The position numbers were made by a program, and so were the translations under genes. 64,000 nt of DNA from assembly GCA_025642075.2 (NCBI GenBank), contig JAODUO010001192.1, positions 43,501 through 107,500 of the forward strand, read 5' to 3'. A model generated the notes under the pieces. That model had not been told where the DNA came from and did not search any database. It saw only the letters and a program-made list of their open reading frames with translations. Source of the stretch: Ridgeia piscesae (lineage: Eukaryota; Annelida; Polychaeta; Sabellida; Siboglinidae). Positions 1 through 12,821 of the stretch are shown here, piece after piece. Each line of letters starts with the position of its first letter. The first letter of the stretch is position 1.

Positions 1-132
1 CGTGTGGTCAGCAACCAAATGTCAAAGCACTAATTGCATTTTTTTCCATCCTGTTATTAATTCGCCTGATGCCGTCCATGCGGTGAGATTCCACGGGATT
101 ATTATACCGAATGGTCATTCCCGTTATCCATG

Positions 133-395
133 TAGATGTGCGTGGTGCGTGGTGCGTGGTGGCGTGGTGCGTGGGGGCGTGGTGCGTGGTGCGTGGTGCG
201 TGGTGCGTGGTGCGTGGTGCGTGGCGTGGCGTGGCGTGGCGTGACGTGACGTGACGTGAGCGTGACGGACGTGGACGTGGCGTGGCGTGAGCGTGGCGTG
301 AGGCGTGAGCGTGACGTGAGGCGTGACGTGACGCGTGGCGTGGCGTGGACGTGGCGTGGCGTGGCGTGACAGTGGTGACAGTGGCGTGGCGTAAT
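133..395. repeat. GC-rich GTGGCGTG-type minisatellite
   Basis: A run of short interleaved units (gcgtggt, ggcgtg, acgtg) with shifting period of about 5-7 bases. Long open frames across it (His/Thr/Arg-rich on one strand, Val/Arg/Gly-rich on the other) follow from the repeat and are not genes. Confidence 0.9.
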
Positions 396-854
396 TAGTC
401 ATACACCTTGCGTTACGAATACATCATTGTACATGTATCATTATAATTATCATTGTTGTAGAGGTGATGAGGTTTAGGAGCTTGGTGTTACTTTCATCGT
501 ACAAAAAAGTTACAAATTGCAAGCTATATGCTAAAAAATTCCGCAGCAAGCGATGCATAATGCCACACCTATGACACCCTTTCACGGTCGAGCTCGTATG
601 ATTGATGTAAACGTGTTTCGTAGCACATACATGTCGTCACTGCCAAGTAACCTAGTCAATCTGCATGCTCTCACGTGGAACTAAAAAAGCCACCATCGTT
701 GAAAATAAAGGTGACGCATGAATATGTATACTTTTTTAATATCTACAATGTATTTCTTGCTGTGTAATATGCTTTGATTGTTAGTATAACTGATGTATGG
801 ATGTATAGAGTATGGACCGATATAATAATGTAAATGTGTCTGAAATAAAACATT

Positions 855-963
855 GAATGGAATGGAATGGAATGAATGAATTGAATGAATGGAATGGAAT
901 GGAATGGAATGGAATGGAATGGAATGGAATGGAATGGAATGGAATGGAATGGAATGGAATTCC
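855..963. repeat. (GGAAT)n pentanucleotide array
   Basis: Near-perfect tandem ggaat units with a short gaatgaattgaat interruption near the left end. The array ends in ggaattcc. Open frames through it are artefacts. Confidence 0.95.
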
Positions 964-1015
964 ATATCAATTAATAATTATTATATTCAAAATAATCATA
1001 ATACACATTATTATA

Positions 1016-1070
1016 TTCAATTCAATTCAATTCAATTCAATTCAATTCAATTCAATTCAATTCAATTCAA
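1016..1070. repeat. (TTCAA)n pentanucleotide array
   Basis: About eleven copies of ttcaa, 50 bp beyond the (GGAAT)n array. The AT-rich spacer already contains attcaa, from which the array may have grown. Confidence 0.93.
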
Positions 1071-1177
1071 ACGATATCGGGGCTTTAGCCCCATGCCGAC
1101 GTCTTCTCAATGCGTTCGTCGCCATTCCCACTGCTATACCCTATTTTGAATATAATAATTATTGTAAAGACAAGTTC

Positions 1178-1519
1178 TTATAGCGCAGTATATAGGCCCA
1201 GGATTGCTCATGCATAGCGCTTAATTTATATAAGCACTTTACGCACTATAAGCACGTTTGATCGAACACCATTTTGCTTTCGCTGGGAAGCATCCAGCTA
1301 CGCTGCAATTAATGCGCGAAGACTATTCATATACAAATACCAACCACTGTCTATAGCCAGGTACTCATTCTTACAGCTGAGCGAATTGGACCAATTAATG
1401 CAGAGTTAAAAAACTAGCCCAATTTTGGTTTTACACGGCAGAAAAATGGTTCGAACCTAGGCATAAGTCGTCTTAGGCGAGTGTTCGATAAACTCTTGCC
1501 ATTGCGCTACAGCGCTAGT
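1178..1519 (-). mobile_element. tRNA-derived SINE, copy 1
   Basis: Read on the minus strand it starts with a tRNA-like head. A box A-like stretch (tagcgcaatggcaagag) is followed by a box B match, ggttcgaacct. The body shares segments with the copies near 4.8, 10.5, 16.6 and 37.9 kb: 'gagtacctggctatag', 'cagtggttgg' and 'ggatgcttcccagcg'. The tail contains a gcgctataa-like motif. This is the copy with the most complete tRNA-like head. Family name unknown. Confidence 0.75.
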
Positions 1520-1809
1520 ACAAATGTAAGATAATGAAATATTTTATTATGTATTTGATACAAATTGCCATGGGTAAAGAAGTTTTCATGTGAAAATCAC
1601 CTGCATATGTAGGCCAAGAATAATTAAATCTCCAGTCGCCCACATCACAAATAACCCCCCAATTCCGATATAGTCATAATTTATTATCAACAGTGATCAC
1701 TGCAGGTCGTTGCTTATAATTAATCCGTCTGTAATATAATTAATAAATGACATTAATGATGACATGATCATAACAAGTTTTGAAAGGGCCAGCTGTGTTA
1801 TTATAATTT

Positions 1810-2250
1810 ATTGAACGATCGCTAGGTGGCATGTCGAGCGGTGATCGATTGAATGACGTCAACACTTCGGTTCGGGGCTACAATTAGTACAAAGCTACGA
1901 CGCGCAGCGACGACATGGGGCTGGGTGTTTTGGAGACCGGTGTTTTTACGAGTCCCAGCCCAGGTTACCGCATCCACTGAGACAAGAATCCTGGTAAATA
2001 TGACATTTGAACGTTTCTTCTGCCTACTGCAAATCGGGGATGGTGTAATCTGATGAACAAGCTAAAGCCGTACCTCTTTCTTACAATCCCGATCGGGCCA
2101 TGTGTGGCCAGTGGCAGTGCCGAAAAAGCATGTTGATGCTTCGCCGATTTCCGAAACAATTCGCTCGCGATGCACGCAGCGTCTCAGTCAAGTTAGTCGC
2201 TGTTTAGTGAACGATTTGGGTGGTGAAGTGTTGCTTCGCTTACCGTTATA
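1810..2250. promoter_or_regulatory. GC/CpG-richer island, possible promoter or 5' exon
   Basis: This block is visibly richer in G+C and CpG (gcgcagcgacgac, tcgctcgcgatgcacgcagcg) than the AT-rich DNA on both sides. It has no recognisable coding similarity. It could be a promoter or noncoding first exon of a gene such as the GT14 gene, whose 5' UTR begins upstream of an acceptor at about 17,415. The link is inference only. Confidence 0.25.
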
Positions 2251-4734
2251 AATGACAAATTTTCGCATTTTTCATAATGATTAATTACTTGAAGGCTACA
2301 CCGGTAACATGGATCGTATGGAATTGATTTGTTTTATTTTAGCGTTTCATTTTTTTTTAATAGCTGTGCTGTGGCCTGTGTATTATGATTATGTACAGTA
2401 TGATAACTGTATATCCTAATAACTGTTGCATACAAGCAAGCTTAACGACTACTCTAGCATAGGACTAGGTACGACAGTATTTATTCGAGATGTAGGGTTC
2501 AAGCTTCCAGGGGCAGAGGCCAGATCGAGTGACTGCACACTGATCTGTAACATATCAATACCAACATATCACTATATATCAGTATACCGTCACTTATACG
2601 TGTTATACTTTTACATTTACTATAAATAACGAATGGCTTAGTGGGTATATCTTATTCCTGTAAACACAGTTACAAGAAAACAGCATTCCTTGTCTATACC
2701 TTATCCCTCACTCCAGATGTAATTACCATAAGTTTGTATTCTTTTCCCCCAGTTATTTTTACGTACCATTCGACTTTGGCGCTCCCTCCCTCAACATGTT
2801 GTAAATCAAAACAGCCTTGATTCCTTTAGGAACAATATCCAGAATTTGCTTTATTCCACTTTTCAGACATAACTCATTCTTTTGCACGCATTACTGTTTA
2901 CTTTACATGCACTAATTACTGTTCTGACATATTGCACCCTAAAAGAAATAAAAAAATCTGATTTTTCCTTCGCGCATCTTCCTATATCCTCAGCATGTTG
3001 AGGCTAGGCGGTATCTGGTAAGAAGACTTCAAACAGTGGTTGTATACACCCTATACATATATAATTATTAACCATACGTAACGACAGTAATACATCTGTA
3101 GTGGCAGTAGATTTCTGTGATGTTGATTATAAACATTGTCATTAATACGTAAAATATATAACGGAGGCCAATATATATATACATAATTTATTACCAGTAA
3201 ACATACGGGCCAACTAATAACCATGCAGTGCAAATCGGTCTACGTGCAGCCCTTTCAGTGTAGGACATATTACTAACAATATAGACACACCTGTCTGGTA
3301 TAAACAAGGAATTAATGAACTCATACGTTGATAGAATATGCAGTATTCAATAATTCATGCACAGAACTTGATATAGAGACAGTGCAATTTTCAGTTGTAC
3401 ACATGTGTTTGCAATTTACAAATGTGTGTGCTAATAAAATATAGCCATGTATAATATTAATATTATTATGTTTACCAATAGCTCAAGTCTTATATCCATC
3501 ATGGGTACTTAAAATAATACAGGTGAGAAGAATGTTTTCCATTTTAAAGGAACTCAATTAAGTGATGATGGTTGACCATAACTCATCAGTTCGCACACAT
3601 TTTTAATATATTAACAACTCCTAGATATGTCAAGACAGTGATACCACATGCCCGTATTGCAGAGAGATCTACTACATTGTCAAATTAAGTTATTTGGAAT
3701 ATTGCTAGATGAACTTTGTTGTTGCAAGAGTTGAAGTATCAGACTAATAGAATGTCAACTGTGTTATGCTTAGCCATTTTGTGGTATCACCTATCTCCAT
3801 GGGGAATGTGCTAGTTTTTACAATTTTACTATAAAAAATGGTCAATAATTACCATTGTATATACAATTGTGTTGAGTTATTAATAAGTAATGTTAAAGTA
3901 CACTATTATGTGATATTTTTAAAAGTATATTCGTACTTGTACTCATGAAAATGTAATTGTATTTGAAGTTATACTCAGGTTTTAGCAATGTACTCATACT
4001 CATTCACCAGCAAAGTACTCATAATTATAGTTATTATACTCATGTAAATGTACTTGCAGCCCATGTCTGGAATAGACCAGTACGTAGCAGTTCTGTTATG
4101 TTCGCAAGCATTAACCAATTTAAAGAACATTTTGAGGTGGTTTTTTTACAAGTAAGAGTAAGACAATTTATTACCAAGTAACATTAAAAATGTACAAGGA
4201 ATTTTGTTGCGGTGTGGCATTAACATACATATGATATGTATATATAATTTTCATACTTCCATCATGCATATATAGCATTATAAAGCTAAGCTATGCAAGG
4301 TGTACATTTAGCAGCCAATTGGTAGCACATTGAAGGAAAATCGTACATATCTTTGCATAAAGAGTTCAACTTGGTAACATCATATCAGTATCATCTGAAC
4401 ACTATAATAAAATAAAATATTAGTAAGTCGGATAACTGGCTATATAAATGTTTAACTCTTGCTAAAATAAATAGTAAGAAAAGTATTTACAGAACAATGT
4501 GGATGATCACAAGGGTCAGTTATTGACTCCCTTCCTAGAAATTCATAATGTTATGTAGAAGAATAAGTTTCAAAGTAAATTCAAATCTTTATTAGTACTT
4601 AGCTTCCATCTCTCCGGACATCATGGCATTTTGCCAAAACATCACATGCAGCTGTTCAAAAGAGAGGCCAATAGTTCACTGTCTTTATAAATATTGATTG
4701 TGTCAAATAGTCATTGTGACAATTTACTACTATA
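2251..4734. other. AT-rich intergenic DNA, no gene seen
   Basis: No exon with splice sites and recognisable protein similarity was found on either strand. There are only short spurious open frames and short AT microsatellite tracts (for example 3173-3186). Confidence 0.6.
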
Positions 4735-4908
4735 CTAGAGCGCAGTGGCAGCCACACAGCGGTAGAGCTTCAGACTCTTGGCCAAGTTTTTCACTCTACA
4801 ATGCTTCAATTCACTCAGCTGTATAAATGAGTACCTGGCTACAGATAGTGGTGGATATGTGTGTCTGATTGAACATTCTTGAGGATTGGGTACTGCGCTA
4901 TATATGTT
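4735..4908 (+). mobile_element. tRNA-derived SINE, copy 2 (internally deleted)
   Basis: The head 'gagcgcagtggcag' and 'cggtagagcttcagactctt' resemble a tRNA 5' half. The body then shows 'ttcactctacaatgcttc', 'gagtacctggctacagatag' and 'tggtggatatgtgt', shared with the 10.5-kb copy in opposite orientation. A tail tgcgctatatat lies at about 4,895. The box B part is missing. Confidence 0.7.
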
Positions 4909-5436
4909 TTACTAGTATCTCATTCATGGTCAGTTGGCCATGACCAAGGTGTCCCAGATATGTGTCAGACTGACATGATTTTAATCGTCTACCATTGCAG
5001 TAGTAGATACCGGACAATGAGTGGACACACAGGTGTGGCCTCACACTGTGGTATAGAGTGTGACACATTAGTCACCCTCAGGGATGGTCACAGTCACAGT
5101 AACAATGCTTGTCATAGCAGATTCATAGCACAGTGTTTAAATAGTCATGACACCGTTTTGAATTCTTCTGTGACAATTTTGCATCCAATCTCCCAGTAGA
5201 AACGCTGCGAATTGTATACCATTCCCATTATCTGATTTAAGCTCGTCTTGCATGGCTGAGTTGTCTGAATGGACGGTACATACTTTAGATTGTAACTTTA
5301 CTTCCCAGTTCCACAGGAGTGGCCTAGTTCAAGGTCGTTACCCATGTGCAACAGTTTGCTAGGCTTGACATAAATGAAAATGTGCCTATTAGCATGCAAA
5401 CACATTGCATGAAAGCCATACATACACAATATTTCT

Positions 5437-5493
5437 ACCCGTCCACATCAGATTTTACCTGTCCAAATGATGGGTGGACGGCTCCAGGCTATG
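5437..5493 (+). mobile_element. Right-end fragment of the hAT-like MITE
   Basis: The segment 'ttctacccgtccacatcag', then 'ttacctgtccaaatgatggg' and 'tggacgg', matches the right half of the MITE copies at 7,927 and 10,916 and ends at ggctatg. No matching left end was found, so it is a truncated or decayed copy. Confidence 0.65.
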
Positions 5494-5555
5494 ATGCGTG
5501 CGTGTGTGTGTGTTTACCCATCCACTATAATATTCCACTGATGTGACAGTTAAAA

Positions 5556-5612
5556 GTGTGATACAGTCGCTAGAGCATCTGACCCTTAATCGAGGCTCAA
5601 GGTTGTGGATAG
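5556..5612 (+). repeat. tRNA-Lys-like fossil or SINE head
   Basis: 'acagtcgctagagcatctga' followed by 'cccttaatcgaggctcaagg' resembles a tRNA D-arm and anticodon arm. It cannot fold into a full cloverleaf, so it is a SINE head or tRNA relic and not a functional tRNA. Confidence 0.4.
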
Positions 5613-7918
5613 TTTTCATTGTCATGTCCAACTCCATTTACAAACTGTGCACCCTCTTGTTGGTCTTCTGCATGATTCGTTTTATACCTGTGATGGTTTA
5701 GTGATTTATGGATGTCACTGTTTTTGTGACAGGAACAGTTTGTAAAGGACGTCATGGTTTATGACGGGCATGTCTGACTTAGTGTGTGTTCTCAGGGCTG
5801 CATTCTATAGGAGTATAACTGCATAGTGCTAGAACAGTATGGTTAATGGATTTTTTAGTTTGTTGCCATGGTGAAATTTCACATACGTCATCAAAGTTGT
5901 TAATGACTTATGTGCACTGTTATAAATTTGTCCAACCTCTGGCTCTAAATACTTGCCTCTGTCCTTATGTAGTAAGCATATGAGCATACCCTGGCTATGT
6001 ATTCAAATCTAGCTAAGTTGTTTTGACAAGTATTAATTAATTGTCAATAGATATCTATTCATAGTAAACATCCTGTACGTGCAACATTACTTACACAAAT
6101 TCTGCAGCACGATGTCTAACAAATGCTAGTTGTTTTTTATTGACCGTAGAAAACTTCAGTACAGCAATGTCTGGTTAATTTACTGTCTGCTGAATAAAGA
6201 CACAGTCCCACATTCTCTGGTCACTGTTATGTGCAGAGGCCGGTACTTTGTAAGCATGGTGTGCTTCCAAATGAGTTTTATGATTGAACACATTTATTCT
6301 GTTGGGCATGTAGAAATACAAAAACGATTACTGGGTAGCTATTGACATTTAAATATTATATGAACTAGGTTCACCTATGGCATCAATGAATGACTGACTG
6401 ATCTGTCTTTTGAGTAGTATTTGCCAAGGGAGTCAAGTTGTAAGCAATCTGCCTTATTTATTTGACTACCAGTACACTATGTCTTTGAGCCTTAATTACA
6501 ACGCAGAAGATCTAAACCCCACAGCGTGGGAGAAGAGTTTCTTGGCGACAACATACATGCAGCGATCAGTGACACATGTAAGCATTCAATTGTGATTTTC
6601 CAAGTCTAAAGTAACATCAGTTTGTGAAAATGTGTTGGCAATATCAATGTTCCTTTGATATGACATTATCAGTTTTATAGTTAGGTGCATCTCAGTAATT
6701 ACAATTAAAATGATACACCAAATTGCTGCCTCCAATGGTTTACATCTGGTCATCCTGAAGAAGGGCCGATTAAACTACTTCTTCAATCATAACACTTTCT
6801 ATCCCATATACTTACTATAACAGTTTCTAACCTTAATCAATCCAATATACTCACATTAACAGTTTCTCACCTTAATCAATGAATCCCATATAAACATCCT
6901 TGAATTGAACACAGTGGATGTACGTTACAAAATGACATGCAAAGTCAGGAACAGGCACAGTCATGGCACTGTTATAATTCAGATGTGGTCAGGCGTTCAA
7001 AGTGCTTTGTATGTCACCATAGTCATGTTGCAGGCCATAGGAATTTTTAGATCAAGTACAGATCTGTATCTGTCTGAAGTCACGAACCGATGACAAATGT
7101 GTGACACACATTAATTAATCACCAAGTGCTATCATCTGTGGTTTGGGTTACTAGTATATAGTAATAATAGAGATAATAGTAATTTATTTAGACAATAACT
7201 ACAAAGTAAAGCTGTGCAGCAGTGTTGATAAACGAAAAGACAAAAATGTTTAACAAAACAAATTGCACATAGCCAAGGCTGTAAATGCAATACTTACCAA
7301 GATAAATTAATCATAACTAGAACCTTAAAAAACAAAAATGATAGGGACTGGGTTAAATTGTTAATATGACTACCCATTGAAAATGGCGTCAATCAATATG
7401 GTAGATTAGAATTATCAGCTGTAGTTTCGCGTAAACAGATATGCAAATGAATAATGTTTTTGGAGTATTAAATGCAATTTTGATGGACAGTTTCCCTTCA
7501 ACATATTTCATCTCATGATAACAACATTGTGTTAAAGAATTAAGAACAGATGCCCATTTTAAGGAGATTTAATACAGAAATGTTTGCTATGCTTAGAGAC
7601 TACCAGTTATGTGCTCAGTTTATTGTGCTGTAAACTGGTTGGAAAATGATAATACAGTGTACCCGGTAGTCGTAATAATTAAGCTATTCATTTTTTATAG
7701 AAGGGGCCATTTAGAATGAGATTATATCAATCTGAACTTTCACCATACCACATCAGACATATCATGATGATAATGAATTTGTTTGACTTCGCAACTGTAG
7801 CTCTGTTCAAGATCTTGTCAAATCACAAATGCACAGAACGTCTATTGATTGTTAAACACAATGGCTTAATATGTCATTCATGCCTGTCTGTGTGCCCTCC
7901 TGGTTCAAGGTCTGGTAG
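5613..7918. other. Intergenic DNA, no gene seen
   Basis: No supported exon. A diverged two-unit direct repeat lies at about 6,800-6,895 ('acagtttctaaccttaatca' versus 'acagtttctcaccttaatca'). Confidence 0.55.
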
Positions 7919-7926
7919 GCGTGCTC

Positions 7927-8137
7927 CAGGGCTTTATGCAGGATAAAATTATTGCCAGTCATGTCACACATGTTTTCGTGGACACATGGATGTTGACCTG
8001 AAATGGACTACAAACACACCATTTTCACTCCCTTTGGAAGACCTTTTTTTGCTCCTTCGTTTTTTTCCTCCACCCATATTTCTACCCGTCCATAGTCGAT
8101 TTTACCCGTCCAAATGACATCTCTACATAAAGCTATG
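7927..8137 (+). mobile_element. hAT-like MITE, copy A
   Basis: The left end CAGGGCTTTATGCAG and the reverse complement of the right end, CATAGCTTTATGTAG, form imperfect terminal inverted repeats. The element is flanked by a perfect 8-bp direct repeat GCGTGCTC (7919-7926 and 8138-8145). Eight-bp target duplications with CA-starting termini are typical of hAT transposons. It has no coding capacity (211 bp) and is an internally deleted version of copy B. The right half carries acccgtcca-type repeats. Confidence 0.88.
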
Positions 8138-8145
8138 GCGTGCTC

Positions 8146-10392
8146 TAAAATGTCACCAACTCACCATGCCAACTGTTGCCTATAGTGATTAGCTCTCATG
8201 ACTCGAGATTTTGAGCTAAAATATTCATGATTCATTGTTCAGTTTTTATGTTGCTTAGCTACAATTTTATAGATTTGTTAATGGCAGGTTCAACTGCATT
8301 GCAGATTACTCTCTTGGAAAAACTTAAGTGTTATAGTATGCACCATTATAACCAGTAATGGTTATATTTCACTTGTATTGGCGACTGTATCTTTTGTGTA
8401 CAGTGACAAAAACATGCATCATACCCACAAGACAGCTAATGTATACGATGACGACAACATAAATTTTTATTTTGTCACTAACAACATGCAGGCTGCGCAT
8501 AACAGTTGTGACAGTGTAGGGCCAGCATTTTGTATATTACATAACAACACATGGTAGGTTTTTATAACATTAGCGATAAGGTGTTTGCTGTCGGGTAATC
8601 AGGTGTTTGCACACATTTCCAAACTAGTGTTTAAGATAAGTATGTATCTGATGTCAGTCAATTACGCCTACTTGTTGTGCCATTGACACTGACTGCAGAC
8701 TACTTAAGATGAGTCAGTCAACACGACAATGAGTCATATTTTTATAGCAGTTCTTTGTGGGTCTCCCTAGAGATAAGACCAAGTTCAGAGATCGGTAAAG
8801 TGAGTAAATTTTTAACCAGTCTATAACTGCAGACTCACTTGGTGACCAACTCATTAGAAAATTAATTCGGAATAAATAAGTTATTGGCCATCTTTTTTTA
8901 GTTCAATGGAGGGTTAAATTGGTTATATGGACAAACTTCCCGACGAAGTCAACGCGACATGTTTACATTATTAACAAAATATCAGTGAATGATTGCCTTC
9001 GCCTCATTGGCAGTATTTAATTTGGTAGTAAACAGATATTTAAAACTATTGGCATAGCATTTCCTAATCATGTAAGTTTATTTAGCATATTAAAGATGTT
9101 ATTGACATTATGAAACCACATAATACATTGTTAATAAATATTCACTATATTAGAAAACACATACCATACATCATATTTAGTTAACCATCCAAGTGTACAT
9201 CATCCAGCAGAGACCTTTCTTTCATTTAACAGATTGTTTCTTTGAGAGTGCTTGTTCACACACATACATTATATATATATATATTATATCCTCATACACT
9301 TTAGCACTTGACATGTTTAATCAGATCAAGGAATTGTTCCATCAGCAAATGAATTTGTAATTGAATTTGAACTCTGTAAGCAGTGCCTTCTCGAAAGTCT
9401 CTACCCAACTATCGATGGATCGTCAATATCAACCTGAAATGGGTTAAAAACTCTTCACTGATATCGGGAAACTTTCTGAAAACTCCCTACTTAGCAACTG
9501 AATGAGAGCTGCAACTGGGCCTGTTCATGGTGTCAGTGATTTAGCTAGATTTACCCACTTTAACATCACTTTCTAAGGAAACTACTAATGCGAAAAATTT
9601 GATTGTAGATGCAAATGGTTAACTTGCGTAAACTCTTTTAGGCGCATAACACAAAACTGTTGCCTTTTTTGCCCTTTAATTATATACTGTAGCAGTGTTT
9701 GGAATAGTCTGTGATTGATGCTCCATCACTCCAGTTCTTAGAGAGAGAAATTATGTGAAAAAGATCCTATAATAATTGACTGTATTGCATGAACTCTATG
9801 CGCACAGTCCGAACAAATGTTATAAAATGAAAGAGCTGGCATGAAAGGCAGGAATGACTGACATATTTAAACAGCCGACAACATGTTTGATGATGCGTGA
9901 AAAAACAGATCAGGACTGAGAGCATAGATTACAGATACTTGTGTCATGGTTCATTGAATAAACCAGATTATATACTGCCCTAGGTCATCCTGCAGTACAG
10001 TGACAATTGCTATTGTCAGTGTGAACAATTGACACCTGTGTACAGAGCACTGTACCACTTGAGTTATTCAGAAGAACAAATACACACCTGGGCCTATTAT
10101 ACACCTGGGCCATGTTAATACATGTCAGTGAGGTTGAAGTTATTCATCAGAAGATTTGAAACGTGGCCATGTGACACTGTAATTCATCCAGTGTAATCCT
10201 TGTACAGTGTGGTGTTATTTATGTTCTCTTCCATTCAGAGTAGATCATCTTGGTTGTATGACATCCAAAGTGCTCATGCTGGTTGCTGCTTTCTTTTGTT
10301 CACTCTGTCCGGTTTCACATGGTTTCACAATGTGCTCAGTCATGCTTATTTGTACAGCCGTGTATGTTCTCTAGGTGTTTTAAAAGGCAAAA
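8146..10392. other. AT-rich intergenic DNA, no gene seen
   Basis: No exon with acceptable splice sites and family similarity was found. A short AT microsatellite sits at about 9,268-9,288. Confidence 0.55.
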
Positions 10393-10655
10393 AAGGCAAG
10401 TTATTATATAGCGCAGTCAAAGCGCTTTAAACTTTACTTCCCTGACAGACCTGTTCACTCAGACACCATCTTAGCTTCTCTGGGAAGCATCCAGCCGTAT
10501 GTTACAATTTATGTGCAAAGGCTGCTCGTACACATATCCACCACTGTCTATAGCTAGGTACTCATTTATACAGTGAACTGGAGCAATGTAGAGTGAAAAA
10601 ACTTGCCCAAGGTTTTAACACTGCAGCACAGGATTCGAACCCGGGTTTTGAGCCT
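10393..10655 (-). mobile_element. tRNA-derived SINE, copy 3
   Basis: Box B (ggttcgaatcc) lies on the minus strand at about 10,630-10,645. It is followed on that strand by the shared body ('ttcactctacattgctccag', 'gagtacctagctatagacag', 'ggatgcttcccagagaagct') and a terminal 'aaagcgctttgactgcgcta' tail. It is the cleanest copy of the body and tail in the window. Confidence 0.78.
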
Positions 10656-10915
10656 GAATTATTTTAATTTCTGTTCCTGATACCCCTCCAAAGCCTTCCT
10701 GTGACTGTTGCATTGTGGTGGTCCCATCCAGAAGCTGTTGTATATCATGTGTGTCATTTTATGTTTGCTTTCAATTAATGTGCATTTTTCAAGCACTTTT
10801 GCAACGCATTTTCTTAGGGTTGTTTCTAGTAAGACTCTTGTTTCCTCTGTGGTACTCCACGCATGCTCCACCATGCTGAAATGCACTGACAGATCTGTTT
10901 TGTGTCAGCGGCAGC

Positions 10916-11209
10916 CAGGGCTTTATGCAGGATAAAATTATTGCCAGTCACACATGTTTTGGTGGACACATGGATGTTAACTGTTAAGCCCGTTTACAAA
11001 CTATTAAATGTGTCTGATGACCTGAAATGGACTACAAACACATGTGACACCATTTTCACTCACTTTCAAGGTATAACTAACACTATCTATGGTTTTGGAA
11101 GACCTTTTTTGCTCCTTCATTTTCTACCCGTCCACCCATATTTCTACCCGTCCATATTATATTTTACCCGTCCAAATGACAGGTGGACGGGTCTGTAAAT
11201 AAAGCTATG
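10916..11209 (+). mobile_element. hAT-like MITE, copy B (longest uninterrupted)
   Basis: The termini are CAGGGCTTTATGCAG and ...ATAAAGCTATG. A perfect 8-bp target duplication GCGGCAGC lies at 10908-10915 and 11210-11217. At 294 bp it is longer than copies A and D. The right half has three acccgtcca repeats and an acccgtcc/ggacgggt hairpin (about 11,166-11,192). It is non-coding and needs an autonomous hAT transposase elsewhere. Confidence 0.9.
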
Positions 11210-11217
11210 GCGGCAGC

Positions 11218-12442
11218 TCAGCCTCTCTTTGGCTCTGAAGTACAATCATGCACCCACACTGCGCACACAGTCAGCTGCAGGGCAACATGTTGGCTACTGG
11301 TTTGTGGTTTATAGACATTTAGTGCAGTTCTGAAATAAATCAAGGTAAGACCAGTATCACTAACAATATTAGGACAAATATCAAGACCTGCATTAAATAC
11401 TATTATACATTCTTTATGTCATGGCAGAAATGTAATGTGATATAAAGAGCCAATTGTTGGGGGTCTCATTGTGTTTGTGGTGCCTTGAGTATTTCCATGC
11501 CATGTTGTTATCGTTAACAAGATGGATTTTGCCCTCTGGAATGTACTGTTGATATATATACTTTTAGAACTGTATGTTAGAAGTCTGCCTGCAACATTGT
11601 TGACAACTAGAAAAAATATTCTGCAGTATGATATCAGGCAAAGTGGCAAATGATGTTTTTATTGACAGCAGGAATGTTCCAGTTGACTCTGTCAGGGTAA
11701 TTTACTGTCTGAATAAACACAATTACTTGTTATCAAGATAGTCGCTGTAAATATATGTACAGGTACTATGAAAGCATTTTCAGCAATGTATGCAATGGTT
11801 AAGAATCATATAATTAGTAATAATTGAGAGGAGTGTGTGTGTAGTTTAGTCTATTGTTTATTTGTTGTCTTTGACAGGAATCTTGCAAAAATGAGTTTAA
11901 GGTTATGCTTTATGATAAATAAGGACCCAGACCAGTTGCATTTTATGACTATGACTATGAGTGAATTTTTTTAAGGAATAATAGTTGATTTGTTCTAATA
12001 CGGTTTCACAAAAACTAGAGTAAATAAAACATATACAAACAGATGAGCATGTCATAGTTGATATTTGCCAAATTACTTTGTAATGATGGCATTTAGATGA
12101 TGGAGTTATATAAATTGAGAAGAGAGTCTTGGTCAAGCAGCCTGCAGATCCCAATAAACAGAGAAGTCACATTGCCATGGTAATGATGGTATTTGCTTGA
12201 GGGAAACATGAGCCAGTTGGGTCAGCATCTACTTCTATCAAGTGGCCTAGGCCTGTGACTCATATTATTTGCTGAACAGGTATGTTCCAAACAATGGGTC
12301 TACCCTGTGAAAGGCAAGAAACCTTAATTTAACCTTTACATGAGGTATTTAAGAAACATAGATGTTGCATAGGTTACCATACAATAGCACACGTTACACT
12401 CTTGCAATCATAGATTAATCTCTGATAGTTCAGTGCCCGCGG
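11218..12442. other. Intergenic DNA, no gene seen
   Basis: Only short unsupported open frames on both strands. No recognisable repeat family beyond AT-rich tracts. Confidence 0.5.
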
Positions 12443-12821
12443 GGCAAGCCATCTAAAAAGAAAGTAACATAACCGCAAACATGTACAGTGTACATGTATT
12501 ATAATAAGATTTACATATATTACCAGTACGTTTAACAGCTAAAGTGCAAACAAAATGCTGCTGCTTTTGTAAGATCTGATTATATGATTAATACTAATGT
12601 TTTTCTTCATTTTATTAATCGATGTGGTTGTGTGGAAGTGTACAAATGAATGTTTTAATAAACCTAATGAAGCCAAAAACCTTAAAATTGCTTCTGTACA
12701 AATGTGAGGTGCAAGCCATCTAAAGAGAAATTTAACATAACTGCACACATGTACATATATGTTATAATAAGATTTACTTATAATAAGTTTAACAGTTAAA
12801 TTGCAAAAAAACCCTGCTGCT
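12443..12821. repeat. Tandem duplication, about 269-bp period, second copy interrupted
   Basis: 'gcaagccatctaaaaagaaa' at 12,443 recurs as 'gcaagccatctaaagagaaa' at 12,712. Both are followed by 'ataataagatttac' and 'gtttaacag', and end near 'ctgctgctttt'. The second copy stops at the LINE 3' tail, and agatctgatta resumes at about 14,828. The LINE therefore probably inserted into copy 2. Confidence 0.6.
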
